DNA of 64,000 bases from Cepaea nemoralis (GCA_014155875.1 JACEFZ010027944.1:55001-119000), one strand, 5' to 3'. Counted from the first letter of the stretch, positions 43,950 to 54,895 are shown. Notes: a model not told the origin generated them from the sequence alone. Made by a program: numbers and translations.

Positions 43950-44305
43950 ATTAATTCTATCGCTATACTAGTATTTTCCTATGTAATTGCCATTACTTCT
44001 ATCGTTATGCCGGCTTCTTGGCCTAGATGTTAGCGACGTTTCTCCGTAATCTCGTATACTCTCGTAAGTAACGTGACGACGGTGAGAATCAGCAGTGGTT
44101 CGAATCGCGTCGGTAACTTACGGGGTATGTGAGCCGGCCGCTCAGAAAGCAATGGCAAACTACAGAGCGTAATCTTGCCAAGAAATCAACAATCAGCTGA
44201 AAGATGCTGATGTTGACAGCAATGTCCTGTAAAGGATATGCAAACAATTTTTCTATCGTTATACTAGTAGTTTTCTACGTGATTACCATTACTTCTGCCA
44301 TTTTG
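43950..44305. repeat. 44-bp tandem repeat interrupted by SINE S1
   Basis: Units of the type GATTACCATTACTTCTATCG plus TTATACTAGTATTTTC occur on both sides of the SINE at 44009-44250, about three and a half in total. Confidence 0.65.
44009..44250 (+). mobile_element. SINE S1, complete copy with 12-bp TSD
   Basis: Flanked by the exact repeat TTCTATCGTTAT (43997-44008 and 44251-44262). The 242-bp element starts GCCGGCTTCTTGGCCTAGAT (box A region), has box B AGTGGTTCGAATCGC and ends GTCCTGTAAAGGATATGC. This copy defines the family ends. Confidence 0.93.
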
Positions 44306-44608
44306 CTATTCATATTGAGTCATCAATACGTGTTGTTGTTGTAGACCGCACTGATCCAAGTTGTTTACTCTTTCAGGACTTGAATAGTTGAAAATGGGCG
44401 GTAACTTGGATTCCATCACTTCACACAAGAAACACAATATATCCAAACATGCTTGCAAACTCTCCATGCAAGCAGTGCAAAACTTGGGCACTAGTCTGTC
44501 TAACAGCAACGTTGGCAATTGCTGAAACTCTCGTGCAGACACGCACAGTGCAAAGTTTCAGTCCTCGGCATTCCTCGTCACATCTGAGACATGGTGGATC
44601 CCCCATTC

Positions 44609-44789
44609 GTTAACCAGACTAATATCTGACAGGATGTCCCATTCGTTAACCAGACTAATATCTGCCAGGATGTCCCATTCGTTAACCAGACTAATATCTG
44701 CCAGGATCTCCCATTTGTTAACCAGATTAATATCTGCCAGGATGTCCCATTCGTTAACCAGACTAATATCTGACAGGATGTCCTATTTG
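44609..44789. repeat. 36-bp tandem array, five copies
   Basis: GTTAACCAGACTAATATCTG plus CCAGGATGTCCCATTC repeated five times. As 36 is divisible by three, both strands stay open: the minus frame repeats WLTNGTSWQILV. No start or splice context suggests translation. Confidence 0.92.
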
Positions 44790-44934
44790 GAAGTAAAGAG
44801 AAGTCTTGGTCAGGACTAGCTCCGACTGTGGCACAAAATCTCCAGTCCTGAAAATCACGTAACAAGATGTGCATGCCATGCGTGTCTCTGTGCTGACTAA
44901 ACTGTACGTTTACACATAATATATCCTATGATGC

Positions 44935-45255
44935 ACACCGCTCTCATCGCGACCAAACGAAACGTTACGCTATCCTTTTCAGATCTCTTGATTCATGTAT
45001 TTCCAGGTTCAAGGTGTCTTCAATCTCCTATTTCCATCTTTGTGCTAGTCGACACCCGCCTCGTCTTCCAGGAACAATGCCTTCAATCATTGATCTTTCC
45101 AAACATTGAGACTTTAACGACCAAAATATTTCTGTTTCGGAGACACAATCATTTTTTTTTTATGAGCCACTTGCCATCGATGTTCAGAACATATAGAATA
45201 ACACTTTCCTTTTTCTGCTTCTTCTTGGTCCGCAATATACTAAGAACTTTTCTCA
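44935..45255 (-). mobile_element. LINE I-like fragment
   Basis: Minus-strand decayed text around KMIVSPKQKYFGR in one frame and a GKINDPKALFLEDEAGVDKH-like stretch in another parallels the upstream part of the LINE I piece at 22200-22300. Confidence 0.4.
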
Positions 45256-45259
45256 TGTA

Positions 45260-45810
45260 AGTTCAACAGTTCCGACTTTCGTTATTTTTAGCGATTACGA
45301 AATGATCGATGAATCACATTCGTATGTTGCTACAAAATGAATTTATGTTTTCGAAACTGTTATGTTGCATTAATATGTTTACTGGTGTTGTGTGATAGGC
45401 TCTCAACACTGTTTAACCTCAGTAACCAGACTGTACACGTTGTCTAATAACATGAAAACAGTTTCACCTGTCGTATACCAGTATTGTTTGCCCCCGTCCT
45501 AACAGATAGGAAACGCAATGCTACTGATATACAGATAACAGGACAACTGAATCACTGAGAGACAACATCACCACAAGAAATCCCATGAAAATACTGCTGT
45601 AGGAGTGTCTAGTGTCAGGCCTTCAGATATTCTAGTGGAAATTCAAATTTCCTTTCTATATTTCCAAGACCTAAATTACCAGCCAGTTCTATACCATAAG
45701 TACATTAGTGAGAAAAACATCGACAAATCGGCAATTATTTTGAATCTACATCAAGACCACTGGAAGTCGTAAGCGGTAACCACAACACCACAACCGCATT
45801 TTGCTCATCA
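45260..45810. other. No recognised feature
   Basis: No frame, repeat or splice pair of note. Confidence 0.45.
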
Positions 45811-45814
45811 ATCA

Positions 45815-46100
45815 TCAAGTGCCGTGCCGGCTGGCGTAGGCGTTCATAGCTCTCCACAGATCTCGGTCTTTGGTGTTCTGGATCAACTCTGCTGATGATA
45901 TTCCTCCATGCCACAGTCTCAATCCGTTCAGCATCATTTCTCTTGGTCTGCCTCTGCCTCTCTTCCCCTCGATCTTTCCAGTTGTCACGATGTTCTCCAA
46001 TGCCTCTCTTCTCATCGCATGACCAAAGAAAGCTGTTTGTCTCTTTCTTATTGTTGTATATAGTGTTCTAGTTTCATTAGCCTCTTTCAGGCAATCGCAT
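45815..46100 (-). mobile_element. LINE G 3' fragment
   Basis: Minus strand: ETRTLYTTIRKRQTAFFGHA, MRREALENIVTTGKIEGKRG, WHGGISSAELIQNTKDRDLW and AYASRHGT followed by stop. A short ATGATTGATG tail follows. Confidence 0.85.
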
Positions 46101-46284
46101 TTGGATAACAGAGTTAAAACAAATATGGCTTCTTGAGTTAATTTGCTGGTTTACATTTTTTCAATGGTCAAATAAACAGTGTGGCTGTATGAAGTCATGT
46201 CATACTCAGTAATCCGTAAAAGGGTGAAACGAGCACATAATCAGACGGGTACCAATAGAAATGGGAATCTCCAAGGAAGGTAAC

Positions 46285-46345
46285 CCGGCCATCAAATGCC
46301 TGAAGAAGTCGGATGTGTCGGCCGGTCGGCCGAAAGGTTTAAATA
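46285..46345 (+). other. Hairpin motif resembling retroelement CTGAAGAAG...CCGAAA block
   Basis: CCTGAAGAAGTCGG, then TCGGCCGGTCGGCCGA (a perfect 6-bp stem) and AAGG. Motifs of CTGATGA-stem-GAAA form occur as hammerhead ribozymes or their relics in some animal retroelements. Here the core differs (CTGAAGA and an extra spacer), so this is only a resemblance. Confidence 0.25.
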
Positions 46346-46379
46346 TTGCAGCTCTGCTGTAAACAGGCGCGATGCAATT

Positions 46380-46565
46380 ACGTCTAAAACAACATTCCGG
46401 ATGAACGCAGAAGAAGAGGAAGAAAACTAAGGAATCTAAGCTGGTTGTTGGAGATGAGGACGGATTGTAGATGGGAATGTCCCGGCTGCAGTGATGTCGG
46501 TTCTTGGTTCAGCTCGACTCATCTTAACTTATCTCAACTCAACTTAACGTCAGTTCAACTCAACT
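46380..46565 (+). repeat. Repeat R4 with (CTCAA)n-type end
   Basis: GAATGTCCCGGCTGCAGTGA, TGTCGGTTCTTGG and degenerate (CAACT)n match the end at 33236-33292. Confidence 0.5.
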
Positions 46566-46569
46566 GTCA

Positions 46570-46915
46570 TGTTACACATGGCAATTAGTACAGAAGTCAA
46601 AAATATCTCTCGAAGTAACTTAAATAAGGTTTTACAGACGAACGCTCAAACTAGCTTGACACTCAAAATGGGTAATATAGATGGTTGGAAAGAGGCCGAG
46701 ACACAAAGAAGACTTATGGAGTTAACGAAAATGCACAAACTCTGTGAGTTATGATTTTTTTATATTGTTTGATGTATTTTATGTTAGCCCGAGACACGAA
46801 GAAAACCTATGGATCCAAACAAAAATGTACATTTCCCTGAGTTATGATTTCTTTAATTTTCATTTTCGTTTATAATTCTTAGAGCACGAAGACAAGTCTA
46901 GGGAACATTGGAAAC
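46570..46915. repeat. Imperfect duplication, otherwise unassigned
   Basis: CGAGACACAAAGAAGACTTATGG at 46697 and CGAGACACGAAGAAAACCTATGG at 46790, each followed by a TGAGTTATGATTT block, are tandem units about 92-93 bp apart, with a third weak unit near 46880. No gene is recognised. Confidence 0.55.
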
Positions 46916-47710
46916 ATGTTTATGTATATCAGCTGTCAATCAATGAGACTGCGTGGTTTCGTGTCGTTATGTTTATGTATATCAGCTGTCAATCAATGAG
47001 ACTGCGTGGTTTCGTGTCGTTATGTTTATGTATATCAGCTGTCAATCAATGAGACTGCGTGGTTTCGTGTCGTTATGTTTATGTATATCAGCTGTCAATC
47101 AATGAGACTGCGTGGTTTCGTGTCGTTATGTTTATGTATATCAGCTGTCAATCAATGAGACTGCGTGGTTTCGTGTCGTTATGTTTATGTATATCAGCTG
47201 TCAATCAATGAGACTGCGTGGTTTCGTGTCGTTATGTTTATGTATATCAGCTGTCAATCAATGAGACTGCGTGGTTTCGTGTCGTTATGTTTATGTATAT
47301 CAGCTGTCAATCAATGAGACTGCGTGGTTTCGTGTCGTTATGTTTATGTATATCAGCTGTCAATCAATGAGACTGCGTGGTTTCGTGTCGTTATGTTTAT
47401 GTATATCAGCTGTCAATCAATGAGACTGCGTGGTTTCGTGTCGTTATGTTTATGTATATCAGCTGTCAATCAATGAGACTGCGTGGTTTCGTGTCGTTAT
47501 GTTTATGTATATCAGCTGTCAATCAATGAGACTGCGTGGTTTCGTGTCGTTATGTTTATGTATATCAGCTGTCAATCAATGAGACTGCGTGGTTTCGTGT
47601 CGTTATGTTTATGTATATCAGCTGTCAATCAATGAGACTGCGTGGTTTCGTGTCGTTATGTTTATGTATATCAGCTGTCAATCAATGAGACTGCGTGGTT
47701 TCGTGTCGTC
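46916..47710. repeat. 53-bp minisatellite, 15 visually identical copies
   Basis: The unit TATGTTTATGTATATCAGCT, GTCAATCAATGAGACTGCGT, GGTTTCGTGTCGT repeats head to tail for 795 bp with no difference found by eye. This points to a recent amplification, or to collapse or expansion in assembly. No spacer sequences, so it is not a CRISPR array. Confidence 0.97.
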
Positions 47711-47754
47711 TCTCTACATTTGCCAGACAAATGATCACAAATATTAGAAGGTGA

Positions 47755-47865
47755 CAGTCAACATGTCTGGCCCCATTATGAGAAGAGAAAGGCCTGGGAC
47801 GTATTGTAACAACCGGAACGATTACTGAAAGAGATAAAGGGAATGATAGTGTCGATAACCTGTTA
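47755..47865 (+). mobile_element. LINE D short fragment (D3)
   Basis: GACAGTCAACATGTCTGGCC, ATGAGAAGAGAAAGGCCTGG and TTGTAACAACCGGAACGATT match the GHIMRRERP/GRIVTTGTI region of LINE D (compare 58410-58470). Confidence 0.55.
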
Positions 47866-47994
47866 TCGTGGCAAGTAAATATACATACCCGTACATAAAT
47901 ACCATAGCTAGAACTTACTATTTGTATATAAAGTGTTAGGACCATGGCAATTGTAGGCCTGAGTGCATGGGGAAGTGGGTGGTCAGTCTTTATC

Positions 47995-48105
47995 TACCGT
48001 AAGACTCGACGAGAGCTGACAACGAACCCTAGTCCGACATCGCTCTTGACATTGTCAGTGTAACGTATAACCATTACACTAATACGCTCGTTAGGCAAGG
48101 ACATA
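47995..48105 (-). mobile_element. tRNA-like SINE head (S6)
   Basis: Minus strand: CGTATTAGTGTAATGGTTAT (box A, Asp/Glu-type) and 45 bp on ACTAGGGTTCGTTGTC (box B). Confidence 0.6.
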
Positions 48106-48109
48106 TCAT

Positions 48110-48600
48110 CATCATCATTCTCATCCAGTGACTTGCCGGCTGGCGTGGGCAATCATTCCTCTCCACAAATTGCGATCTCCGAGGCATAGATCAGTTCGTG
48201 TGTTGACTCCCTTGCGTGCGATGACACAAGATTGTCAAGAATCTTTTCCCGCTGTCTTCCTCTATCTCTTTCTCTAAATATTTCCTGATGTTACATGTTC
48301 CAGTTTTTGTCTTCTCATAACGTGGCCAAAAAACAAACAAACAAACAAACAAACAAACAAACAAACAAAGATGACTGCCTCTTTCTAATGTTTGTGATAA
48401 GTTGTGTTTGTTTCTTAGCTTCCCTCAAAACGTCCTGATTGCTCATTTTAGCTGCCCAATTAATTTTCAGCATTCTTCTATAAAACCACATCTCCATGGC
48501 TTCCAGGGATGTTTTTGCCTGTTTTCTAATTGTCCAGAAGTCACAGCTGAATGTTAAAATTGGTTTAAAAAAGGACATATACTTGTTCTATGATTGCTTT
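48110..48600 (-). mobile_element. LINE D 3' part with (AAAC)n expansion (D2)
   Basis: Minus strand reads FSCDFWTIRKQAKTSLEAME, MWFYRRMLKINWAAKMSNQD and VLREAKKQTQLITNIRKRQS, then a (TTTG)n tract (48331-48368) that yields an artefactual FVCLFVCL frame, then degraded 3' end and ATGATGATG tail at 48110. Confidence 0.75.
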
Positions 48601-49340
48601 CATTAACAACTTGGCCACATTATAAGTTATATCTATATCTGACAATCTTTTGACAATCTGTCAGTTTATTCATTTCCAGGGATGTTGAGACAGCATCCAT
48701 TGTATTATAACCCCATTACATTTCTGACAAAGTACATTAGGTTATTCTCTAAGGTCTGCTAATGCTGCACTGTTTCTGATCTTCAGCACTGAAGCAACTG
48801 ACTTCACATCTGTGAAGAGAGTTGTGTGTTTCTCTTTGATTTTCTCTGTCAACTACATTTATGCTGCACTTTTATAGGCCTCTGTCTCTACTCTGGAGTT
48901 ACTTGACAGCTTTCCAATTGTCAGTGACCATTCTTTGTCCTATGTTCTTACATTCAGGAAAATCTCTCCAGTCATCTCTGGAGGTCCAATTTGTCTCTGC
49001 AGTTGCTGCTGGGTTACGTTCTTGAATGAAGTTTATAGCTATATCTATACCTTTCTGTTTCATTCTGAGTGTTTCTTTTCCCAATACCAGGAATGTTCTC
49101 TGTCATCTCAGGCAGGCGATGTTGTCTCCAATCTGGGAACCTGTGTTCATTGTTAATGGGATTGGTTGCTGATATGTTGAGTATAGGACATGTCATCATC
49201 TGTCTGTCTATGCAGCTTTGACAAAGCTGCTTTGCTTAGCTTTCCTCCTTTAAAGACAATTGATCCTCTGCTACAAAGGGTTGTTGCCAGTCTTTTAACT
49301 TGTTGTCATTGTTCCTAGGTTCTACTGTCTCTTCTATCAT
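48600..49340 (-). other. Unassigned coding-like relic
   Basis: Minus-strand frames of 61 and 61 codons (49199-49014, 49084-48899) are rich in polar text such as EMTENIPGIGKRNTQNETER and RDDWRDFPECKNIGQRMVTD. Overlapping frames suggest one decayed coding region. It directly precedes LINE D2 on the same strand and could be an upstream portion of it, or another gene. No family is recognised. Confidence 0.3.
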
Positions 49341-49344
49341 GTAT

Positions 49345-50025
49345 ATATTGATTGTAACATGTGTCCTTTTCTAACTTGTTAGTATGCGTTATATCATGCC
49401 TCCATTATTTTATGTCAACATTTCGTGATTTTTGACTATTTATTTTGTTCAAGTGTGAGCAAGCTGCTACTGTCCATTTTGCAATACTAAAAATTCACTG
49501 ACTGGCCTCACTCGTCCAGTATATAGCATCATGATGATTTTCTTAGCGTGGTTTTTCTCAGACAGACTGTTAAAAATCTAATTTATCATCAAACAGAAAT
49601 CCGTTAGCGGTTACCTCAACAATTGTATGGAAAAGCCTTCAAAGCGGCAATGGAAAATGAAACAAACAATTAATTATGTGTCGAACCTGCGGAAAAACGC
49701 CAGGCACAAATGTTTTACATGTATGACCAGGCATAGTTCTGAAGGCGATAACAAATTGCTGTATCTATCTCGATGACTTCTGTTGATAAATAAAATGACA
49801 CTGTCCTTCTGATAACTCTAACTATAATTACCGTGTAAGTTATCTGTTCGTCTTGTTATCGTCAATATATATCTTGTTGTGTCTATTAATCATTACGCTT
49901 AGCGCTATTAAGGTTGTGATATCTCTGAAGCGAAACATAATAATCAATAATAGAAGCAAAGGTAGGTAGATCGAGTATTGTGTTATAAATTCACGGTGTG
50001 GAGAAAAAACAATATGTGACTTTCT
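49345..50025. other. No recognised feature
   Basis: AT-rich, without familiar repeats. Confidence 0.45.
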
Positions 50026-50029
50026 GTTA

Positions 50030-50290
50030 AAGAATCCGCGAAGTTATGTGATTTCTCATTACCTTTGTTAGTCGCATGTCCGTTCACATGACTCTGCCCT
50101 CGACCACAGCATGGGTTAGCTATTCGTGATTTTCCCCGCAATTTTATATTCAGTAGTTCACTATTGCTTACTGAACGATTGCCTGACACCCATACCATTT
50201 TGAAAATCAACTCAAAGCGGCCTCCTGCCATATTGCCTGCTGCTGGCATCCGCCACACTATGTCGGAATTCTGAAACTGCGTTTATTACC
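50030..50290 (-). mobile_element. SINE S1 copy
   Basis: TTCAGTAGTTCACTATTGCT, TACTGAACGATTGCCTG, AAAGCGGCCTCCTGCCATAT and a decayed box-B region. Confidence 0.7.
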
Positions 50291-50409
50291 CCTAAACGAC
50301 ATATACCGGCATTCATACCTCTGCCTATACTAAATTGTGTTGAAATAATTTGCCGTATACTAAATTGTATTTAAATAATTTATGACTGCATTTTTGAGTG
50401 CCCTTATTT

Positions 50410-50520
50410 CTTGTGGATCTCATCAGTCGCATTCGCTACCTTCATGGATTGCAGTTATTATGCCTTTTTTTGAGTTGAGTTGAGTTGAGTTGAGTCAAGA
50501 ACCGACATCACTGCACAATC
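50410..50520 (+). mobile_element. LINE C end fragment and R4 fragment
   Basis: 50410-50463 (GGATCTCATCAGTCGCATTC, CATGGATTGCAGTTATTATG) is the last part of LINE C (GLISxIRYLHG). Next comes (GAGTT)n with CAAGAACCGACATCACTGCA, the reverse of repeat R4. Confidence 0.6.
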
Positions 50521-50681
50521 GAGGCGATTTTGTCCTTAGTTGTGATCGCAGCAATGACACAACGCCTTATCAGTTCTGTGGCATTCTTGTAACGTTTGAC
50601 TTAATCTTGCATTACACAATGAGAACTAGCTACATACTAATTATGTCAAATAACAGCCATGAATTTGCCCTATTATTATAG

Positions 50682-50872
50682 GATACATCTCTCCTGAAAC
50701 TACCAAATAACCAATGGGTCTCCAGTGCTACCTGAGGACACAGCTGAGTCTGCTGCATGGTCTGGCTGGGTTCGTGGCTGGCTTCTTCTGCTTATACACC
50801 ATAGTGTCTTGGGCTGGCCCAGTGAATTACTTGCCAAACTTGGTCGATGGCAGCGGCAAATTCATTCCGTTT
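50682..50872 (+). CDS. First coding exon of an unidentified membrane protein gene
   Basis: Acceptor (TTTGCCCTATTATTATAG) before 50682 and a consensus donor TTT/GTAAGT after 50872. After 32 bp of 5' UTR with an in-frame stop (TAA, two codons upstream), ATG at 50714 opens exactly 53 codons (phase 0 end). They include MGLQCYLRTQLSLLHGLAGF, a hydrophobic segment FVAGFFCLYTIVSW and VNYLPNLVDGSGKFIPF. Codon usage is richer in C/G than its surroundings. The layout of one membrane segment followed by a short N-Y-L-P loop recalls FRAG1/DRAM/PGAP2-type or TMEM179-type multi-pass proteins, but no family can be asserted. The exon at 62106 is the likely next exon (phase 0). Confidence 0.6.
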
Positions 50873-50889
50873 GTAAGTCTAATACAATA

Positions 50890-51420
50890 CTTGTGATGAA
50901 AATTAATATTTGCACTCACGTTTTTAGTGTTCGTGATTTCGTTGTATCGCTTATTTGCGTATATATTTGAATCGCCTGTCGTTTGCATATTCTTATTTTG
51001 TTTTTCTTCATTTTGCTCTTCTTCATTGTCTATTGCTTTAACAAAAATTAACATGTTTAGAATCCCATTCAAGCTAAAGTCAGCTTCGAGTTTAGCTTGA
51101 ATTCCGTGGGCAAGTATATTTTTCTCAGTTCGCTGCACAAATGACAGTCCTGTAGAACATGTTCATTAGTTTGTTTGCGTAATTCAACAGAGCATAGCGG
51201 GGTATCGGACACACAACGCCCACGTGTTTGTTTAGTCAGTTATGCTCCCATCCTGATGTAAAGAATAGTCCTGTGCTGTCGGTCAAGAGTAGTAGTCGTC
51301 TTTGATTTGATTCATAGCATGGATAGTCTGTTTCATTCAAACCATGATACTTCGTTTCATTGGCACCTTTGGCCTTGACAGACGATAGTTTGGTACATTG
51401 TGCTTCAAAAAGGCATAATA
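50890..51420. other. No recognised feature
   Basis: Intronic sequence, with no repeat or frame of note. Confidence 0.4.
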
Positions 51421-51424
51421 ACTA

Positions 51425-54400
51425 GAACCCATGGAGGTGGCGAATGTGGCTGATAAGGCCAATTCGCGCTTTAAATGTTCGTCCACAGTGGATGCATATG
51501 AACACATGGTCATTTCCAAAATCATGCACCATCTTACGTCTCTCACGCTCTGTGTGTGCTTCATCTGCAATCATTTTCTCCTTTGTCTTTATTCCATTTC
51601 TGATAGTTGCCCTCCATGCAACACTTTCAGCGGCGACTTGCCCTCAAAGTGCATTATTAATACATGTGTCAATCATGTCCCGCTTACACACATCTTTGTA
51701 TCGTAGTAGTGGCCGACCCTGAGATCTCCTACCCATCTGTAATTCACCAAATAAGATGTCCTTTGGTATTCTACCGTCATCCATCCTCCTAACGTGTCCT
51801 ATCCATCTAAGTCTACGAAGACTGAGCATGGAGTAAACCGTCACACAACCTGATCTTTCCAATACTTCAGTATTTGTGATTTTGTCTTGTCACTTAATAC
51901 CAACTAGTCTTCGCAGACACCGCATAAGAAAGCTGTTTAAACGTTTCTCATGGTGTGAGTAAGCTGACCAGATTTCACGGCCATAAAGAACAGTACTAAA
52001 GACACGGGCTTGGTAGACAGGGACTTTTGCTTTGGCAGTAAGCTTCCTGTTCTCCCAGACTCTTTTTGCTAACATGTTCATTGTTGTTGCTGCCTTACCA
52101 ATAATACTGATGTTGATTTCCTGATCCAGGGATAATTAGCTATTTACCTTCGATCTTAGATATGTAAAATTGTCTACTATCTCCAATTCGGTATCGTCAA
52201 TAAAGATTGATTGTACCCCATATGCTCCTTGTGACATAATCTGTGTCTTCTTTTTGTTAATTGTTAAACCAAATTCAGAACAAGCATTGGTGAATGCAGA
52301 TAGTAAATGTTGTAATTATTCTTCATAGCGGGTCGTAATAGCAGCATCATCTGCGAAAAGCAACTCTCTGATTAGTACCCTACTAATTTTGGTCTTGGCC
52401 TTCAATCTCTGAACATTATAGAGGCCGCCATCTGAGCGTGAGTGAACGTACATACCGGCATCCTGATCACGAAAGGGATGTTTCAGTAGAAGTGAAAAAT
52501 ATATTCCAAAGAGGGTGGAGGGTTAGTACACAACCTTGCTTAACTCCACTCTTGATTTTAAACTCTTCTGAAGTTGCATCATCAAACTTGATTATACACT
52601 TCATGAGTGTGTGGAACGATTCCACAATGGACAAAAGAGTTGGTGGGCAGCCAATTTTCTCTAGTGCCTTGAAAAAACCCTCACGACTGACGAGATCAAA
52701 TGTCTTTGTAATGTCGATGAAGGCAATAAACAGTGACTGATTTTGTTCCCGGCATTTTTCTTGCATTTGTCCCAATGAGAATATTATATCAATGGTAGAC
52801 CGGTTCTGCCGGAAGCCGCACTGTGATTCGGGGTAGACTTGTCTCCCAGGACTTGAAGTCTGCGCAGGACAATTCTGGAGAATACTTTCCCAACAATACA
52901 CAGAAGTGAGATACCCCTATAGTTGTTACAGTCGCTCGATCGCACTTGTTCTTGTACAATGTTATGAATGAATCAATAAAAAAAAAAAAAAACCAGAAGT
53001 AGATTGTAAGCTTTACTAATACACGACTACGAGAGACAAATTGGACGTTGCGGCCAAAGCCTTCGTCAGCACAGGACAAACAAATACAAACCAACACAAA
53101 CCTACATGAAACACACTACGATGTGTACTACTACTACCTAATTCTTGTACAGTGTTATGATGCTTGAATCTTTTAAATCCTTTGGGACTTGTCCTTCTCG
53201 CCAGCATTGCTCTTTTAGCTGGTGGATCTGTAGAGTGAGTGTGTCTTGCCCACTCCCGATAACCTCTATTGGAATCCCATCTTTACCTGGAGCCTTGCCA
53301 GGTGCAAGTTCATTTACAGCACACTTAACTTATGTTATGGTAGGAAGTGTGTCCAGGTGTTCAAGAGTTGGCAGGGCCTCTATGGCGTTGAGGGCATCAT
53401 CCGCTTGTTTGGTCTCACTTGAGTAAAGCTCTAAATAGTGTTCTACCCGTCTATCCATCTGCTGTTTCTTATCAGTGATAATTTCTCTAGTCAAGGTTTT
53501 CAGTTGTGCACTTCTTTTGATCATTGGATCACAGGCTTTCTTTATCAGTTTATCTGTTGTGCACTTCTTTTGATCATTGGATCACAGACCATCTTTATCC
53601 CTTCATGCATGCTTCTGATGTTTTCCCTATCACTTGCGTTTTGAATGGACGGCCATAACCCGATCCAATAGTCAATTGCACACTGCCTGGCAGCCTTTTG
53701 CACGCCCTTCTAGCTTGCTTCAGCTCAATGAGAGTGTTACGCGTTGTTCTTTTCTTGTTTCTTAAGAGAGCAATCTTCTTTTTATCAATCAAGGGCTGCA
53801 GTGTCTGGCTGTTTGCCTCAAACCAGTGCTGCCTCTTATGATCCACAGTGCCGTAAACCCCCAACGCAGTTTTATAAAGGGTTTCCTTAAGTTTATCCCA
53901 CATTTCACTTACTGTACGATTTTCTGATGTATCAGTGAAAGCGTCTTTAAGTTGCTGGTGAAACTCAAAGCACTTTTCAGGATCGTGAGTGTTAATAATA
54001 TTAATCCTGGGGCTAGATTTATGTTTAGCTGTGTATATTCTCTTTGGTCTCAGTCTAACCCTTGCAACAACCAAAGAATGATCTGTATCACAGTCAACAC
54101 TGTGGTAACTTCGAGTTAATGATGTATGGTTCAGATGTTGTCTCCGTGTGATGATGAAGTCCAGCTGATGCCAATGGCCGGATCATGGATGTTTCCATGT
54201 GACCATATGCAGCTATTTTGTGTTTTTAAAAAAAGGAGTTTGTAATATATAGGTCATTTCTGGTGCAGTTCTCCAGCAGCCTTTGCCCATTTTCATTCAT
54301 GCGACCGATGTTGTAGTTTCTAAGGCGCACTGGCCATGAACTCGAGTCCTTGCCCACACGAGAATTGAAATCACCGAGCATGTAATCTGATTTTGGAACT

Positions 54401-54895
54401 GCCTTTATCACAGAGTCTAACTCCTCATAGAATGAATCCTTCACATCATCAGAGGAAGCTAGTGTTGGTGCATATGCATTAATAATATTGGCTAAACCGC
54501 AAAAGGTTGCCAAGCGCAGGGATAATAGTCTTTCATTGCCTCCAGTTAGAATTTCAATCATTCCCAGTAGCGAATTCTTCACTGCAAAGCCCACACTATG
54601 TTACCTTTTTTCTGCCTGCCCTCTACCCTTCCAAAAAAAAAAAAAAGGTGTAATTATGTTCCCTGATTGACCCTTCCTCAGCGAGGCGAGTCTCCTGCAG
54701 GCCAGCAATATCAATGTTAAGACGATTGAGTTCGGCATCAATCACAGCCGTTTTTCTCACATTGTCAATATTTGTCAAGTCAGTGGAAAATCCTGGATAC
54801 ATGGTTCTCACGTTCCAGGTTACAAGCCGTAGCTTGAGGTTTCTATTTATCTTTTTATTAGTACCTGGTGCATTGGTTTTACAGCCTGCCAAATC
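51425..54895 (-). pseudogene. LINE C, nearly complete decayed copy
   Basis: On the minus strand: endonuclease domain (54892-54226: LRLVTWNVRTMYPG, DIAGLQETRLAEEGSI, IINAYAPTLASSDDVKDSFY, YMLGDFNSRVGKDSSSWP); linker (54074-53595); RT (53524-52200: CGFRQNRSTIDIIFSLGQMQ, FIAFIDITKTFDLVSREGFF, SGVKQGCVLT); C-terminal part (52081-51644: LLYGREIW-like, RLRWIGHVRRMDDGRIPKDI); and a C2H2 finger (51540-51427: FICIHCGRTFKARIGLISHI). Frames are broken in many places. A 53-bp tandem duplication is at 53503-53587. A 174-bp insert lies at 52968-53141. Confidence 0.9.
52968..53141 (-). mobile_element. 174-bp insert with 19-bp TSD and hammerhead-like motif
   Basis: Flanked by TTCTTGTACAATGTTATGA (52949-52967) and the same with one change (53142-53160), inside LINE C. 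On the minus strand it carries CTGACGAAGGCTTTGGCCGC then AACGTCC, and ends in a 15-base T run. The CTGAxGA-stem-GxAAC layout resembles the hammerhead-ribozyme-type motifs found in some Penelope-like and related retroelements, with the GAAA box mutated. Confidence 0.6.

Noticed and set aside
46916..47710. Regular repeats suggestive of a CRISPR array
   Set aside because: Units are contiguous with no variable spacers, and the DNA is clearly animal nuclear sequence.
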